From assembly GCA_948146395.1 (NCBI GenBank), contig OX411555.1, positions 59,790,460 to 59,854,459 of the forward strand: a stretch of 64,000 nucleotides of DNA. Direction: 5' to 3'. The position numbers and the translations under genes are program-made. Under the pieces are notes generated by a model. That model did no database searches. It was not told the origin of the DNA and saw only the letters and a list, made by a program, of their open reading frames with translations. Below are positions 1-11,335 of the stretch, piece after piece. The number at the start of each line of letters is the position of its first letter. The first letter of the stretch is position 1. Source of the DNA: Fragum whitleyi. Lineage: Eukaryota > Mollusca > Bivalvia > Cardiida > Cardiidae.

Positions 1-276
1 AATGATAATATACTTGAAATAACTCCTTATGGCCACAAATATGACCCAAACTTTGATAATTTCTCTCAGCCGAGACTAGATAAAATTGATATCTTAAGAA
101 ACTTACATATTCTACGTATCACGCAATTATTATTTAGCGCTTAATTATAATAAACCATTAAAATCCCCAGAAAATCAGGTGATAGTGTATGACAATTGTT
201 TCTCAAAATCATCTATCATGTTTTATTGTCAGACAGGGGATATCAGGTCAATACAGCCTTCATTGCACGCTAAAAA

Positions 277-1146
277 TATATACTGGCCAAAAGTCCTAAC
301 CGGCCACTTTAAAAATGACGATAACTTTTTTTGAAGTTATGACATTTAAATGAAATTTGATGTGTGAATTTTTAAGCATAATGTACATGGATTTCCATTA
401 CGATTTACCAATAGTTAACAAATTTGGATGTGTAATAAAGGAAAAGCTCAAAAGGCTCTAAATCTGAAAAGAGCTCGGGATATTACACTTTCAACAAATC
501 AAAGTCCGCAAATCGTTAGCTGCAACCCAGACCAAGAAAAAAATTGGAAAACAGTGTCAATTTTGTGTGACCTTTGACAACAGTAACAACAGAAAGAATA
601 GGAGGCATGGTAAAATGGTGTTTAAATTCAACCGGCAAACCATTTTATCTAGCGAATATGCTCAAATATGGTCTGGTGTGAAAAAACGATGTATCAAACT
701 GATTTTTTTCACATATCCTACATTTTGAAGCTCAACGGGAATTATCAGGCTATATTTTATGCGTCTTTGAAGAAAACGTGTTTTAGGTGTTGTTTTTAGG
801 AACCGTTTTTCTGCATACATAAGCTCTATCACCTTTTTCTAGGGCCATATGCCGCGCACAATTATCGAACATTTCAAGGTTTTTTTCCTAGTCTATAATG
901 CAGCTAACGACCCATGAGACAAAAATTGCTACATTGACAATATTTTGAGCTCTGTGTGAATTTAGAGCTTTTTGAGCTTTTTTCATGTTGCGCTTTAAAT
1001 TCAATGAACTAACGGTAACTTTTCGCCAAAATCATCTGGAAAATTGCTTAAAAATCCACATAGCAAATTTCACGAAAATCCAAACACCACGGAAAAAATT
1101 ATCTTTGTTTTTAAAGTGGCCGGTTAGAAGTTTTGACTAGTATATA
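277..1146. mobile_element. Non-autonomous inverted-repeat DNA element, ~870 bp
   Basis: The ends are inverted copies of about 40 bp. The left end reads TATATACTGGCC, continues AAAAGTCCTAACCGG and then CCACTTTAAAAA; the reverse complement of the right end matches it with a few substitutions. No ORF of transposase size lies between the ends, so it is a deletion derivative or MITE. The superfamily is not assigned; a TA duplication is possible but cannot be separated from the TATATA termini. Confidence 0.6.
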
Positions 1147-1225
1147 ATAAGTCATGACGTCAAAGGAAAGGCAAAGGATAGGCAGAGACGAGAAGGCTGC
1201 AAGGCCTGTCCTACGTTTAGCATAA

Positions 1226-1316
1226 CAAAACGGTGCAACCTGTTTGCCAATTATAGCCCGCTTGGCCTGCGCACGTGCGAATCGGTGTAAAATTGACAAA
1301 CAGTTTGCACCGTTTA
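1226..1316. repeat. Near-palindromic short element (family P), copy 1
   Basis: The left arm carries AAAACGGTGCAAC and TGTTTGCCAATT; the right arm carries AATTGACAAACAG and TTTGCACCGTTT, so the copy would fold into a long hairpin. The CCTGCGTTCAGGATG outer ends seen in other copies are missing. Other copies: 3223-3335, 29820-29951, 47738-47852, 58370-58460, 58442-58570 and 59841-59970. Confidence 0.6.
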
Positions 1317-2017
1317 GTCCCCCAGAATGCAGGGCTAGTCACATGGCGGTAGGCTGAATGAAAACTTTGTAAAAACAATAACTCTAATCTTCAAATGACT
1401 TTGGTTTCACTGTCCGATCACTGCCCCTAATATGTTAAAGACTACGCTTTATCATTCAGATAAAGGGATTAATGAAAAACATGGTTAAATATAAAGAAAC
1501 ATGTACAAAATGTAAGATACATAGCCGGAATACCGCAATAAGAGATATCGTCTCGATGTAACTGTGGTAATTGAAATGTAACATTTCTTTCTTCTTTTTT
1601 TCCAAAAAAAGGGGAAAACGTTTTTATTAAATGATTAACATTTACCCTGTGTTAGGGAGGCGAAAACTTTTATAAATGTTTAAAAATGGAGACCATACGC
1701 TGTACGTGAGTTCACGTGAAAAGCGGGATATCATTTCTGAGAAGTTTCGCAAGCTATTTCATGTAGAACACAGGGCTATAAGTTATACCATTTCATAAAT
1801 GACTCTTAAATTGTATATCAAAGCAGCATTTTTGTTTAAATACAGAAACAATAGGGATTCCCGAAGAACATAATGGGTAAAAAGTGGAAACATTAATCGG
1901 AGAAAAATAAAGAAATGGAATGAGCGAAATTTAAGCGACAAGAGTGTTTTAAGTGACATTATCCATACATGTACACGTTTACATCCACTCGAAAAATACG
2001 AATTGTTACCATCCGCT
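1317..2017. other. Non-coding stretch, nothing recognised
   Basis: AT-rich sequence with stops in all frames. I see no gene, RNA or clear repeat here. Confidence 0.4.
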
Positions 2018-2275
2018 TTATTCTTCGTTACGGATCAATAAAACTCTTAGAAATTTATCGCAGTTGAAATCCGAGAGATCATTTTCAATGTGGACCGAAC
2101 GCTTAATTTGAGCGATAAGAGCCTTTAGTTTCGAACTTTCCTCACTGTAAAGCGGCCCTTCACGATCTATGTTGCATGCATTGACAATAAAATAAACTGA
2201 ATGAGTTGACCGCACCATAACGATGAATGAGCCTATAAATGACATTTCCAAATATTTCAAATGTGCGCTTATCAA
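2018..2275 (-). CDS. Exon-like ORF, unrecognised (possible terminal exon)
   Basis: An 85-codon open frame on the minus strand with ordinary residue composition. A plausible splice acceptor (ACTCATTCAG) ends at 2197, so a terminal exon could run from 2196 to the TAA at 2018. The C-terminal part is helix-rich and charged (ESSKLKALIAQIKRS, then DKFLRVLLIRNEE). A loose likeness to the CRAL-TRIO N-terminal region (F-L-R-x-L-x-x-R) was noted but is too weak to name. The exon-like segment at 2701-2778 lies upstream on the same strand, but the two phases do not join directly, so an intervening exon would be needed. It could also be chance. Confidence 0.22.
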   Translation of the reverse strand: MISAHLKYLEMSFIGSFIVMVRSTHSVYFIVNACNIDREGPLYSEESSKLKALIAQIKRSVHIENDLSDFNCDKFLRVLLIRNEE

Positions 2276-2700
2276 AGGTTCTGGCCGGCTTGTGTTTATT
2301 TAACTGTCTAACCAGAGTCTTCCATACTATAACAGCACAAAAATTGTTATAAAACTAGGAACTGTTAGAAGCATAAGTCCGTACCCAAAACAAAGTAAAT
2401 ATCATTTAAGATAGCTTTTTATTGAAAACAAACTTGTGTTTAATTGTCCAAAAAATTAACATTTCAAAATAAAGTGCCCTACCTTTGTTTTTTTTTCAAA
2501 TGTGCACTTTTACACGCTCTTTAAGAAATCTTATAAATGATAAAACTATTATCTTTTGAAAATATCTGTCTTGTAACGAAACAAATCATGCAAAAATGTG
2601 TTTTACTTTTTTTTGTCAAGCAGTTGCTTGAGAAGTATATTGAATCAGCAGAGGTTGACCATATGGATTTTTTATAAGATAGAATGACTTATGCATATAC

Positions 2701-2778
2701 CTATAATCCGCGTAGAAACATAAATGTTGCCCCGTGTAAGCCAGCATTATCCGTGCTTTTCTGATTTCAGACAGTGTC
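2701..2778 (-). CDS. Exon-like segment, unrecognised
   Basis: This minus-strand segment is open in a 99-codon frame (2616-2915). It is bounded by a good donor (GATTATAG followed by GTATAT, exon end 2701) and a weaker acceptor near 2779. The encoded peptide runs RTLSEIRKARIMLAY, then TGQHLCFYADYR, which has coding-like composition. I do not recognise a family. It may belong to the same gene as the ORF at 2018-2275, but the intron phases do not match without another exon. Confidence 0.2.
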
Positions 2779-2919
2779 CTTTTGGCGTGTTGAAAGATAA
2801 TGTGATGATAAACTACTAATATAAAAAGACCTATACATTTTTTAACTGTCCTGCTTACAGTGTCGAAACATGTTTGAGGAATGTAACAACACTTTGCATG
2901 AGCAGGTTCCCACATATTT

Positions 2920-2955
2920 CATTTATTATTATTAATATTATTATTATTATTATTT
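2920..2955. repeat. (TTA)n microsatellite
   Basis: A run of TTA/ATT trinucleotides with one interruption. Confidence 0.8.
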
Positions 2956-3222
2956 TCACTAACTTTAAGCCTCTGCTTAATTCAGTTACTTTTTCGCAGT
3001 GCTCTATTCTACAGACTGTTCCTTTTTATGTGCTTGGTTTATAAAGAATAATGTGTAATTCATCGTCCTCGATCCAGTGCTTGGTAAAGGGAATTAATAC
3101 CTAAACACCGCAAAGACACATGCGGCCTTTTAGCTCTTGATCGTTTAAATTAGATTAAAGAAGCTTTATCAAGGTCACGAGTTTCTTAATCACAATCAAC
3201 GCAAACAACAATGAAAACGGCC

Positions 3223-3335
3223 TTGCATTCAGGATGGCAAAACGGTGCGAACTGTTTGCCAATTTTACCATTCTTTGCACGTGCACTAATAAAATTGACA
3301 AACAGTTTGCATCGTTTTGCAATCCTGAACATAGG
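3223..3335. repeat. Near-palindromic short element (family P), copy 2
   Basis: Left end CATTCAGGATGGCAAAACGG, then TGCGAACTGTTTGCC; the right end is the inverse (GACAAACAGTTTGCATCG, then TTTTGCAATCCTGAAC). The spacer contains the family's GCACGTGCAC core. Confidence 0.6.
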
Positions 3336-3804
3336 GTAGGTTTTTTATGTACATGTAATACATTTCTTATGAGAAATGTTAAATTCAGCCTGTTGTCGGA
3401 TTTCTTTGGGTAACTTTCTGAATCAAAGGAGCTACCTATTTCAGGCTTTATTTATAGTCGATATTGGGACCGTTCGGAAAGATTATGGGACCATTCTAAA
3501 ATTGACCTTCCAATGTCTGAGAGCTTTTGATGTTGCGGACAACAATCCTGCCCGGAGCGAGAAATAAGTGGGCCAAAGTATAGTCCACAATTATTAGCAA
3601 TGGAAAAGTGGTCAAGTTATGTATCGTCGGTAATCTCTTTTAGTTGCTCCACGAGACTGTGTGTTATTGCATATGCATATGCTGGGTTTCTAAGGAAGGA
3701 ATATACACTGTAGAAGCTTACCACATCTTATTGATACACAGGTTTGTGTGGGTGAAAGTGACTAATTTATTACAATTCATTTCATCGTCTTAGAACTAGC
3801 AATT

Positions 3805-4783
3805 CTTAAGGTTCATGTAAAGTGTTTGAGGCCCAATTTTAAGGGGGCTTCATTAGCCAAGAAAAAGCAGTATGTCCAAGTATATTGTATATCAAAATGA
3901 AGCTATCTTTGAGCACAAGCAGTTGAGCAACATGAGACCGCCATAACTATAGCGGTAAAGCTAAAACATAGTGGAAATGGTAATTTTGTACAGAACAAGC
4001 AACTGCATGACGGTTGGATAAAATTGGCTCATATTTTAACAAAGTACAGTCTAAAGTACCACCCAGGTACTACTACAACCTTAGATATAAAACTCGGCCT
4101 CAAAAGGCTCTTTTGAAACATTCAATTTCCATCTATTTGGTCAACTTACTTGTCAAATCGGTTTGATCTTTTTTTCAAAATAGATGTTAGGTATGGTGCA
4201 ACAGCACACCATAATATTGTGAAAGATTTTCTGCTATTTATTTCAAATTATTGTTTTTGAATTCAATGATCTATAATGAATTACTATATATTTATCACTC
4301 AGTGAAATAGAAATCGATATATTGCTTAACAACCTTACAGGTATATAAACTATCAATGTCCATTTATGTCGTGATAACACACAATACCTTAAAAGGATCT
4401 ACACATTTACAAAATTAGAATGACATATTTGACATATGTGTTTATACAATGGGTCAAAATAAATTGCTTGCATAACTACGTTTAGAGCTCGCGTTTAATA
4501 CCAACGTTTGTAGTAGTACCTGGGTTGTACTTTAGTCTGTATTTTTTTTTTCAAATTCTGGTCAATTTCATCCAACAGTCTTGCAGTTGCTTGTTCTGTA
4601 CAAAATAACCCCTTTCCACAATGTTTGGCTATACCGATATAGCTATGGCAGTCTTGTGTTGCTTAACTGCTTATGCTTATGAATAGCTTCATTTCGATAT
4701 ATAATATAGCTGGATATTCTGCTTTTTCTTGGCAAATGAAGTGTTTGAAAATTGGGCCTCAAACACTTTACATGAACCTTAAG
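3805..4783. mobile_element. Foldback element with ~280-bp inverted arms
   Basis: The left arm (about 3805-4080) and right arm (about 4505-4783) are diverged inverted copies. The left begins CTTAAGGTTCATGTAAAG and the right ends CTTTACATGAACCTTAAG. Further pairs are AAGTGTTTGAGGCCCAATTT with AAATTGGGCCTCAAACACTT, and GGTACTACTACAA with TTGTAGTAGTACC. The spacer is about 420 bp with no coding capacity. The 88-codon ORF at 4673-4939 lies mostly within the right arm and is incidental. A short CAAT may be duplicated at the edges. Confidence 0.75.
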
Positions 4784-5177
4784 CAATCGAATGTGATATT
4801 ACGAAATAGACCATTCTCGCAATTTTGGGTCCTTTATCGAAGTCCCCATAAGAAGTCAACTAACAATCTTTTTTGCAGAATAATGTGTGCCGACCATTCA
4901 AATTTTTCTGATCCCTCAACAAAGAATCGACAAAAATAACTCAAAGATCACCGACAAGGTTTTAATGGTTTGTCATAACTTCAGTGATAACGTCTAACTG
5001 TATATTTGAAATTTCTTGCCAGTTAACAGAACTGTTGACGATTAAAAAACGATTGACCTATCAAAACGCTATTTTCCAATGAGGTGACTGTATAACTCAA
5101 CATATTCCGCCATGATGTTTAAAATACTTTCGTAAAATGGACGACTCAAACTTGTATTTTGAATAAGCTCTTAATAA

Positions 5178-5672
5178 TTACACTACGTCAAACACCATTC
5201 GAGCTAAATTCATTCCACCGTAATCTAGCCCCGCCTCTATTTTGTCCCCACGAGAGACAGGCCCCGCCCCAGCCGGAGACCCAGTCAATACAAGATCCCC
5301 GGGCTCAATCGTCATATACTGACTTATATAACTCAAAACTTGGGGAACACTAAATATCATATCAGAAGCGTAACTGTCTTGCTTTATTGTCTCATTTAAC
5401 TTCATCCACAGTCGAGCCTGTGACGTATCCGGTATTTTGTCCTTCTGTATAAATCCACTCACTGGACAAGCAGTATCAAAGCCTTTCGATATTGTCCATG
5501 GATGTCCCGCTTTCTTGGCTGCCTGCTGTATGTCCCACGCCGTCATGTCGAGACAGAGAGCATATCCGGCGACGTAATCCATGACGTCTTTTTCCGGTAC
5601 ACAACTTGTTTGTTTTCCTATGATAACGCCGAGCTCTACCTCATGATATAGGATTTCACATTTAGGAGGGAA
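5178..5672 (-). CDS. FAHD1: FAHD1-like, terminal exon
   Basis: Acceptor ATTTTCCAG, then 164 codons and a TAA stop. It begins FPPKCEILYHEVELG and ends DYGGMNLARMVFDVV. It holds all three metal ligands. Confidence 0.9.
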   Translation of the reverse strand, partial: FPPKCEILYHEVELGVIIGKQTSCVPEKDVMDYVAGYALCLDMTAWDIQQAAKKAGHPWTISKGFDTACPVSGFIQKDKIPDTSQARLWMKLNETIKQDSYASDMIFSVPQVLSYISQYMTIEPGDLVLTGSPAGAGPVSRGDKIEAGLDYGGMNLARMVFDVV

Positions 5673-6589
5673 CTGGAAAATGAAATAAAACGAATATCCA
5701 CATATACATTTTATGATCAGAAATATCTTTGCTTTTGGATAAAGACCTCTTTGCATGGAAGGAAGATTTGAAATGATATGTATGGACTGAAGAATTTAGC
5801 TAGGTCAGTCATGCAGCCCAGACAAGATAGCTTCATTTAAAAGCAATCTATGTTTGTTCTAATGCAAATATAAAAGAGGCTGATTCATACCATAAAATTT
5901 ATCAGTTGAAGAAACAATTTGATGCTTATAAAAATGTAAAACAAAACGTTACTTGATAGCCACTGCATTCGGAACATCACTCTGCCATTTCCGTAAACTG
6001 CAACAGCCCTCGGATGTATGTAAGGCGGATGGGTATGTAACAAAATTGTGCATTTTGTTAGGCGGAAACAGTGTAAGAAAAAATAGCGAAAAAACAACCG
6101 GCGCTTTCTTAGATTTATATTTTTGACAGTAAATAACGGATGAAAAATCTTTTTTTCAGCCGTATTTAAGAATCTAAAGATATTTATATAAGGATACGAT
6201 GGTTTCGCGTCAGTGACTTAAATAAGTAGCATTAGCGACGTCAAATGTTTTCACTCAAAATTTTGAGGGTTAAAGCCATTTTAACTCGTCGAGTTTTCCA
6301 AGGATTTCCCGTAATTTTTAAAAACAGCCCGTCAATGTACATCCGAGGTTGATATTGAAATTGGCCGAGTGGTGTTCCGAATGATAGCCACTAGTGTCAT
6401 TATGACATGAAATTTTACTAAAAATACAAATATTCGTATTTATGTAGTAATGGATAACAATTTAACTCTGATTAAATTTATAAAAATGGTACCTTTATTG
6501 ATTGTCCCTCTTCGATATATGACGAGACCGGTTTCAGAAACACGATGGGTTCGTCTGGTATCGGCCTTCCTTGTTCAGCAGCTAGCGCT
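5178..6589 (-). CDS. FAHD1: FAHD1-like acylpyruvase / oxaloacetate decarboxylase, 3' part (two exons)
   Basis: Two exons on the minus strand: 6589-6493, then 5672-5178 (TAA at 5180-5178). They join in phase 0 to give 196 residues of an expected ~220. FAHD1 is a mitochondrial enzyme of the fumarylacetoacetate hydrolase fold that cleaves acylpyruvates and decarboxylates oxaloacetate, using Mg2+. The diagnostic metal-binding motif HEVELGVIIGK (two acidic residues in E-x-E) and ALCLDMTAWD (third ligand Asp) are present, as are CPVSGF, KIPD, MIFSVPQVLSYIS and GDLVLTGSPAGAGPV near the C-terminus. This order and spacing match FAHD1 better than FAHD2, which has longer loops. The exon carrying the N-terminal ~25 residues (GRNY-type segment) was not found upstream. 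The single visible intron holds a MULE-like MITE (5965-6383). No frameshift or missing catalytic residue is seen in the part present. Confidence 0.9.
5965..6383. mobile_element. MULE-like MITE with 9-bp target duplication, copy 1 (FAHD1 intron)
   Basis: The ends are inverted: left GCATTCGGAACATCACTC, right TGGCCGAGTGGTGTTCCGAATG. The 9-bp sequence ATAGCCACT occurs immediately outside both ends (5956-5964 and 6384-6392). A target duplication of 9 bp is typical of Mutator-like elements. The copy at 39015-39460 is in the opposite internal orientation and has its own 9-bp duplication. Confidence 0.8.
6493..6589 (-). CDS. FAHD1: FAHD1-like, internal exon
   Basis: Acceptor GTTTCAG, 97-nt exon, donor GTACCA. 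Apart from one leading base it codes 32 residues, including PIPDEPIVFLKP, the substrate-side strand conserved in FAHD1. It ends in phase 0. Confidence 0.85.
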
Positions 6590-6689
6590 CTGAAACAGAC
6601 GTGAAATTTGGGCTCATTGAGGAAAAGAAACCAATTAGCAACCTTCGGCAATTTAACGGAATCGACCTCAGGAAGTCATGAAAGCGCGT

Positions 6690-6990
6690 CATGTCGCACT
6701 TGGTTTTATATGATGTCACAAACATAATCTATGATGTCGTTGCGAAAAGCAAAATTAACGACAGGTTAAAACAGGGAACTTTATAATTTGAAAACAAAAC
6801 GCATTTTGTTTCAGATTATAACATGCCAAAAATATCTCCAAAGACGATCGGAAAAGGCTTTCCTCAAGCGTATTGATCAGAGTACCACCAGAAGCCGAAT
6901 GGCCTAAGAAATGACCCATTTACGTCCGAGGTACTTTCCAGATTACGGAAAAGTACGATCGATGTTCCGATGGAGAAGAAACACGTTTCT
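6690..6990. repeat. Fragment of the repeat also at 13354-13700 and 54310-54735
   Basis: It shares the ACAAAACGCATTTTGTTT palindromic core, the AACATGCCAAAAAT stretch and the CGTCCGAGGTACTTTCCAG end segment with the two other copies, in reverse orientation. It lies upstream of the FAHD1 exons and I see no coding content. Confidence 0.5.
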
Positions 6991-7384
6991 TGTCGATTCT
7001 GACTTCCACAGAAGCAAAAAACTGGTTTGAATCAAAACTTTCTCGAGTGACAGACTTTTCTGATTGTAGTAGCTGGAGGCAAGGAAAGGATGAGATGCAT
7101 ATACTAGTGAGAGAAATACCGCCCCTATGCAAATCAGAGATATTTATGAGTATACAACTCGCTGTTCCGACGGACACAATGAGGTATGAAAGGCTGAAAG
7201 TTAGAATGTAGACGGAGGGACAAACGAACTTTTCAATGAGGTTGAAACTACCTTCTTGCGAAGATACAAAACAGAAAAGTCGGAGGACATTTTATATCAA
7301 AATTGAACCTCCTATCTAAATTAATGGTCTGATTGTTGGATCGATAAAATAGACATCGACTTTTCATTAGTAATCTAATTTTAT

Positions 7385-7800
7385 TTGTGTCCATCAAGAT
7401 TCTTGCATTCTGATTGGATTATCGAGAAATATCAGGAGATTATCACTTGATAATCTCACCGCAAAAGCAGTGAAATTATCAAAACTTATACCCTGCTCGT
7501 GTGCAATTCATCCTATCTGACGTCATCTACGCGGGGCGAAATAAGTGATGTCACAAGGAAAGTTGCATAGCAATCACATGCAAAATGACGCGCTTTACGA
7601 AAATATGTCCTAGACATTTCACATTTTGTCTCATTTTTGCATAAAAGAAATAGAACAATCGTTTGTTTTTCGAGTAAGAACGATTTATATTTCATTTCGT
7701 GAGTAACAAAAGCTCTGCCACTCGTGAAAATAAAGCTTTTGCTGTTCACTCAATGAAATATAAATCGATCTTTCACTGAAACAAACCACTATCCTCTATT
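7385..7800. repeat. Dispersed ~400-bp repeat, copy 1
   Basis: It matches 20570-21010 in inverted orientation over most of its length. Shared blocks include GATTATCACTTGATAATCTC, GACGTCATCTA, TTGCATAGCAATCACATGCA, AAATGACGCGCTTTACG and CAATCGTTTGTTTTTCGAGT. Related fragments lie at about 17390-17560, 39840-40000, 43110-43450 and 49430-49500. The 78-codon minus ORF inside it (7513-7749) is a by-product. Confidence 0.6.
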
Positions 7801-8559
7801 TATTCCTCAATTAAAACAATTTTGAGTGCGCAGATATTTCAAAGCTGAGGGACAAAATTGTCCCATAAAGAATCCGTTTCGTTATTGAAAAATCTTACAT
7901 TTTTGATTCGTGAAATTGAATTATAAGATAAGAGAGTATGTGTTGATTTCATGAGGGTATGAAATCAAATATTTCAAGCTACATTCCTCCATGAAATCAA
8001 CACATACTTTCTTCATTCCTCAAATGATGAAATGGCATTCAAGTAACCAGCGCCCAAAATAAAGGTTTTTTTCTTGAATCATGGATTAGAATACTTTGAA
8101 AATACATACTTAAACACGGAGTTGTTGGTACTCAATGGAATTTATCGCCGAGACGATTCAAATAAATTAACCATTCAAATGAGCACCAACGATATAGGTC
8201 TTTATCTTGAAATAAAGATTTTAAACTTGCATTAACCTTTCAAACCATAAAAGTACTTTTACATGTGATGAAGAAGTCAAAATTGAAAATGTTTTTGTTT
8301 TTTTTCACCAAAACCTAAAATAAGCACAAATCATTCCCTACATTTTTAAAAGGAGCACCATTTTCAAAAGGACCACAACTTTTTAAAAGATTTTCACAAT
8401 CTACCTATAGTTTCGACCAACGCAGACGATAGTTTTACCAAAATGTCTGAACTTGCTGATATCCATATTAAATCCTGTGTTGTATTACACACCTGTACTC
8501 ATCGCGAGTTTAAACTGATAATCAAGATATTAGTATGTCAAGGTTGAATATATTTAAAC

Positions 8560-8791
8560 CAGTGGCCGATCCAGAGAAAGGGGGGGTTATTCCGAACCCC
8601 CTCTGTATCCAAATTATTTTTGTAGTCGACAAATTCAATTAAGAAATTTTGCAACACAAGAAAAATAGATACCTTTTTGTAGTGTTCGAATCACAATAAG
8701 TTCAAAATCTACAAATAGAAGATATATTACTCTAATTCTTAAGGCCTATATCGAACCTCCTTTATAGAAAGAAACCCTGGATCCGACGCTG
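8560..8791. mobile_element. hAT-like short inverted-repeat element
   Basis: Left terminus CAGTGGCCGATCCAG; the right terminus, reversed, reads CAGCGTCGGATCCAG. The 8 bp outside each end (ATTTAAAC and ATTTTAGC) agree at 6 of 8 positions, which fits an old 8-bp hAT target duplication. No coding capacity. Confidence 0.5.
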
Positions 8792-8799
8792 ATTTTAGC

Positions 8800-10740
8800 T
8801 AGGGACCAAATCGGGTCTGACCTTGTTCGTTAATCGGACACGCTAGTGAGAAACAACTGCCATAGACCACAGGCCATCGTTTCGTATTCTGATTATCTTT
8901 TCCTAATAGGTTATATAATATAGAAAATACATAATAACATATATATAACAAACTGTAAACGTATGAAAAAATCACCTATGCCCGGGACGTCCGGTTTTCA
9001 ACGTTATTCGTGTATCTGTTTGTGAATCGACCATTTCATGAAAGGGACCTACAAAACAGAAATACTCTAGTAGACAATGCTAAGGCAAATTCTAGATCAG
9101 AGTTTCTTCAAAGATTGTACCGTAAATCAGATAAAAAGGTGCCCATTTTGCATTGAGTAACAAAGAGAAACAATCTCCCAGTGTTACAATACTTGTCTTT
9201 ATAAACAAAATAGGAAAAGGGGAAAATACTACCGAAAACGTTTTACAGTATGCAATTCAAAAATTGTAAAATCTGACTCAGAAGCCCTCAATAATATACT
9301 TCTTATGTACGGTCATCGATTTCAAAAGGAAATAACGATGATGAAAATATAGTTCGTTTAGTGTCATTAGATCAAGGGAGCGATAGCCTTAACGGGGTAA
9401 CTCGAAATAGAGAACCACAAAACACTATAGTATGATAGCGGAACCGGAGAGCGCTAGAATTCGTCGGTTGAACTAGAATTTAAAGAAATAAAAAAGAGAG
9501 CGATTAGGTACAACGACGCACCAGCGAGAGCATGCTGACAAAGTCAGACAGTAAGAGAACCAGAAAGCGGAGACAGAAGTGGTTTAAACTAAGTAGAGGC
9601 TAAATTGGGGATAACACTAAACGCAATTTGAAGAGGACTTTTTTTGAAAAATCGTGATATTTGATTTAGTTTTGTTGTGAAAGGGCTTCTGTTAGACATA
9701 AGAGTGCATTTTGACTTATTATAAGCCTCTCAGAATCAACAAAAACTCGTTCGGGTGCATTCATTATGGTATTTGAGTCTACCACCCATAGTTATTTGTT
9801 GCATTACAAAGCCTATAACATGTTCAAGATATCTGTAAGTGTATGTACTTTAAAAGCTATGTGGACTTAGGTAGACAGTCCTTCTCTTCTAAAAATATAT
9901 TCTAAATTTACCTTGAAATTGACCCCCCCCCCCCTCTTCTTTGGACAGATAATTTAGTGCGATAAAAGAAATCAAACCCTGGGAAACATTTCCAGAGAAG
10001 AGCATACACTTAAGTAAGGTGCGTTTTCTATTACAGTAATAAATACGGATATGGAAACTCTTTTTACGTAAAGTCAATGAGCACACACATCTAGCAATAT
10101 CATTATTACAAGATCTTGTTTCTCCAGATATCAGAAATGGAACACACTTGTTCAATTCGAATCTGTGGTAAAGGCGCAACAGTTAGAAACTAACATACCT
10201 GTGTATTTCCTAAACGTCATTTAAATTCTCATCGCCAGACCGTCATAAAGGGTCTTTGTTGGCGGTTAACTGATTTTTTTATTATTTTTTTTTTTTCAAA
10301 GAAAATTCTACTCGATGACATATGGCAAGGCATTTATAGAAATAGGGATCATCATCGAATACATGAAGAAGGCAATTTGAGAAGAATTGACTACGTACAG
10401 ACATTAACTCAATTTACAACGACTGTCACAAGCAACGGTCTCCGACAGATGCCATCCTAGTCAAGCTAACCATGGTTCTGTGGCTGAAACATGCAACACC
10501 CGATCGGTCGGTCCAAATTTCATTCTGATAGCATTGGAAGGCTTGTTAAAAGCCTGAGAAGCCATTTTTATATCAAAACCAATAGAGTGGCCTACGCAAG
10601 TAGTCGCACAGTCTAACTAAGCCAGATTCCGTGATTTTTGGTGGACGTTTACGTTCATCAGTGTTAATACCATGTAAGAACAATCCTGTCTGTTGTTAAA
10701 AGGTTTTCAAAACAGCAGTGCTCACTTAGATTCAATTTAC
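8800..10740. other. Non-coding stretch
   Basis: I see no convincing exon or known repeat. A C-run lies near 9923-9934. The 96-codon minus ORF at 9889-10179 includes that homopolymer and has no recognisable domain. Confidence 0.4.
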
Positions 10741-11335
10741 TCTTTTTAGACAATAGACAATAGACAATAGTTTATTCAAAGTAACAGGCCTCTGGCCTAA
10801 AATACATATATTGTAAACAATTACAAAACACTAAAGTATACTGTGGGTTAGTCACTAAAGTCAAGCAATATCAAATAAATGTATTGTGCTAAGTTACGTA
10901 TTTCAGCATAGTTTTCCGTTTGAAGGAGTTTATAAAAGTGATAAGAACTTGTACCTGATTTATACCAATTAAATAAGAAGGCTTGTCGCAATTCGTTATA
11001 TTTTGGACAATGGAAAAAGACGTGGTATTCGCACTCAATGGTTCTTATACTCTTATTTCTGTGGCAGTACTGACATATCCTTTGTTCTTTTGGGATATTG
11101 TTCTGTCTTCCGATTTCGAATGCAAGTTTATGACTAGAACATCTGAACCTCGACAGGGCGATTTTATGTTTATACGGTAATTCTAAAAGAATTGTATCCG
11201 TCTGACAACTATGCATTTTAAAACTTGGATGAAACAAGGAATCTTCATAACTTGTTGAAACCTCAAAGGCATTTTTAAGTGCAAAATCAAATGCAATTCT
11301 GAGATCAGCTGAGCGTTTTGCTTGCGTAGAACTAC
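10741..11335 (-). mobile_element. Non-LTR retrotransposon (LINE), 3' end
   Basis: The minus strand encodes the C-terminal part of a LINE ORF2. An open frame from about 11335 continues through 11237-10848 and ends LILLDFSD and stop. It contains a zinc-knuckle-like motif (C-Q-Y-C ... EYHVFFHC), as at the ends of many non-LTR ORF2 proteins. The element terminates with GGCCAGAGGCCTGTTAC, a polyadenylation-like GAATAAA, and a tail of repeated TATTGTC units (10747-10772, seen as CAATAGA on plus). It is 5' truncated, so not active. Confidence 0.75.

Noticed and set aside
2018..2194. CRAL-TRIO N-terminal domain
   Set aside because: The likeness rests on one short F-L-R-x-L-x-x-R stretch followed by a stop.
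7513..7749. A 78-codon minus ORF, with a similar one at 20535-20861
   Set aside because: Both fall inside the same dispersed repeat and are not conserved as proteins.
10848..11237. A host zinc-finger gene
   Set aside because: The cysteine/histidine pattern, the truncated 5' side and the TATTGTC-repeat tail identify a LINE 3' end.
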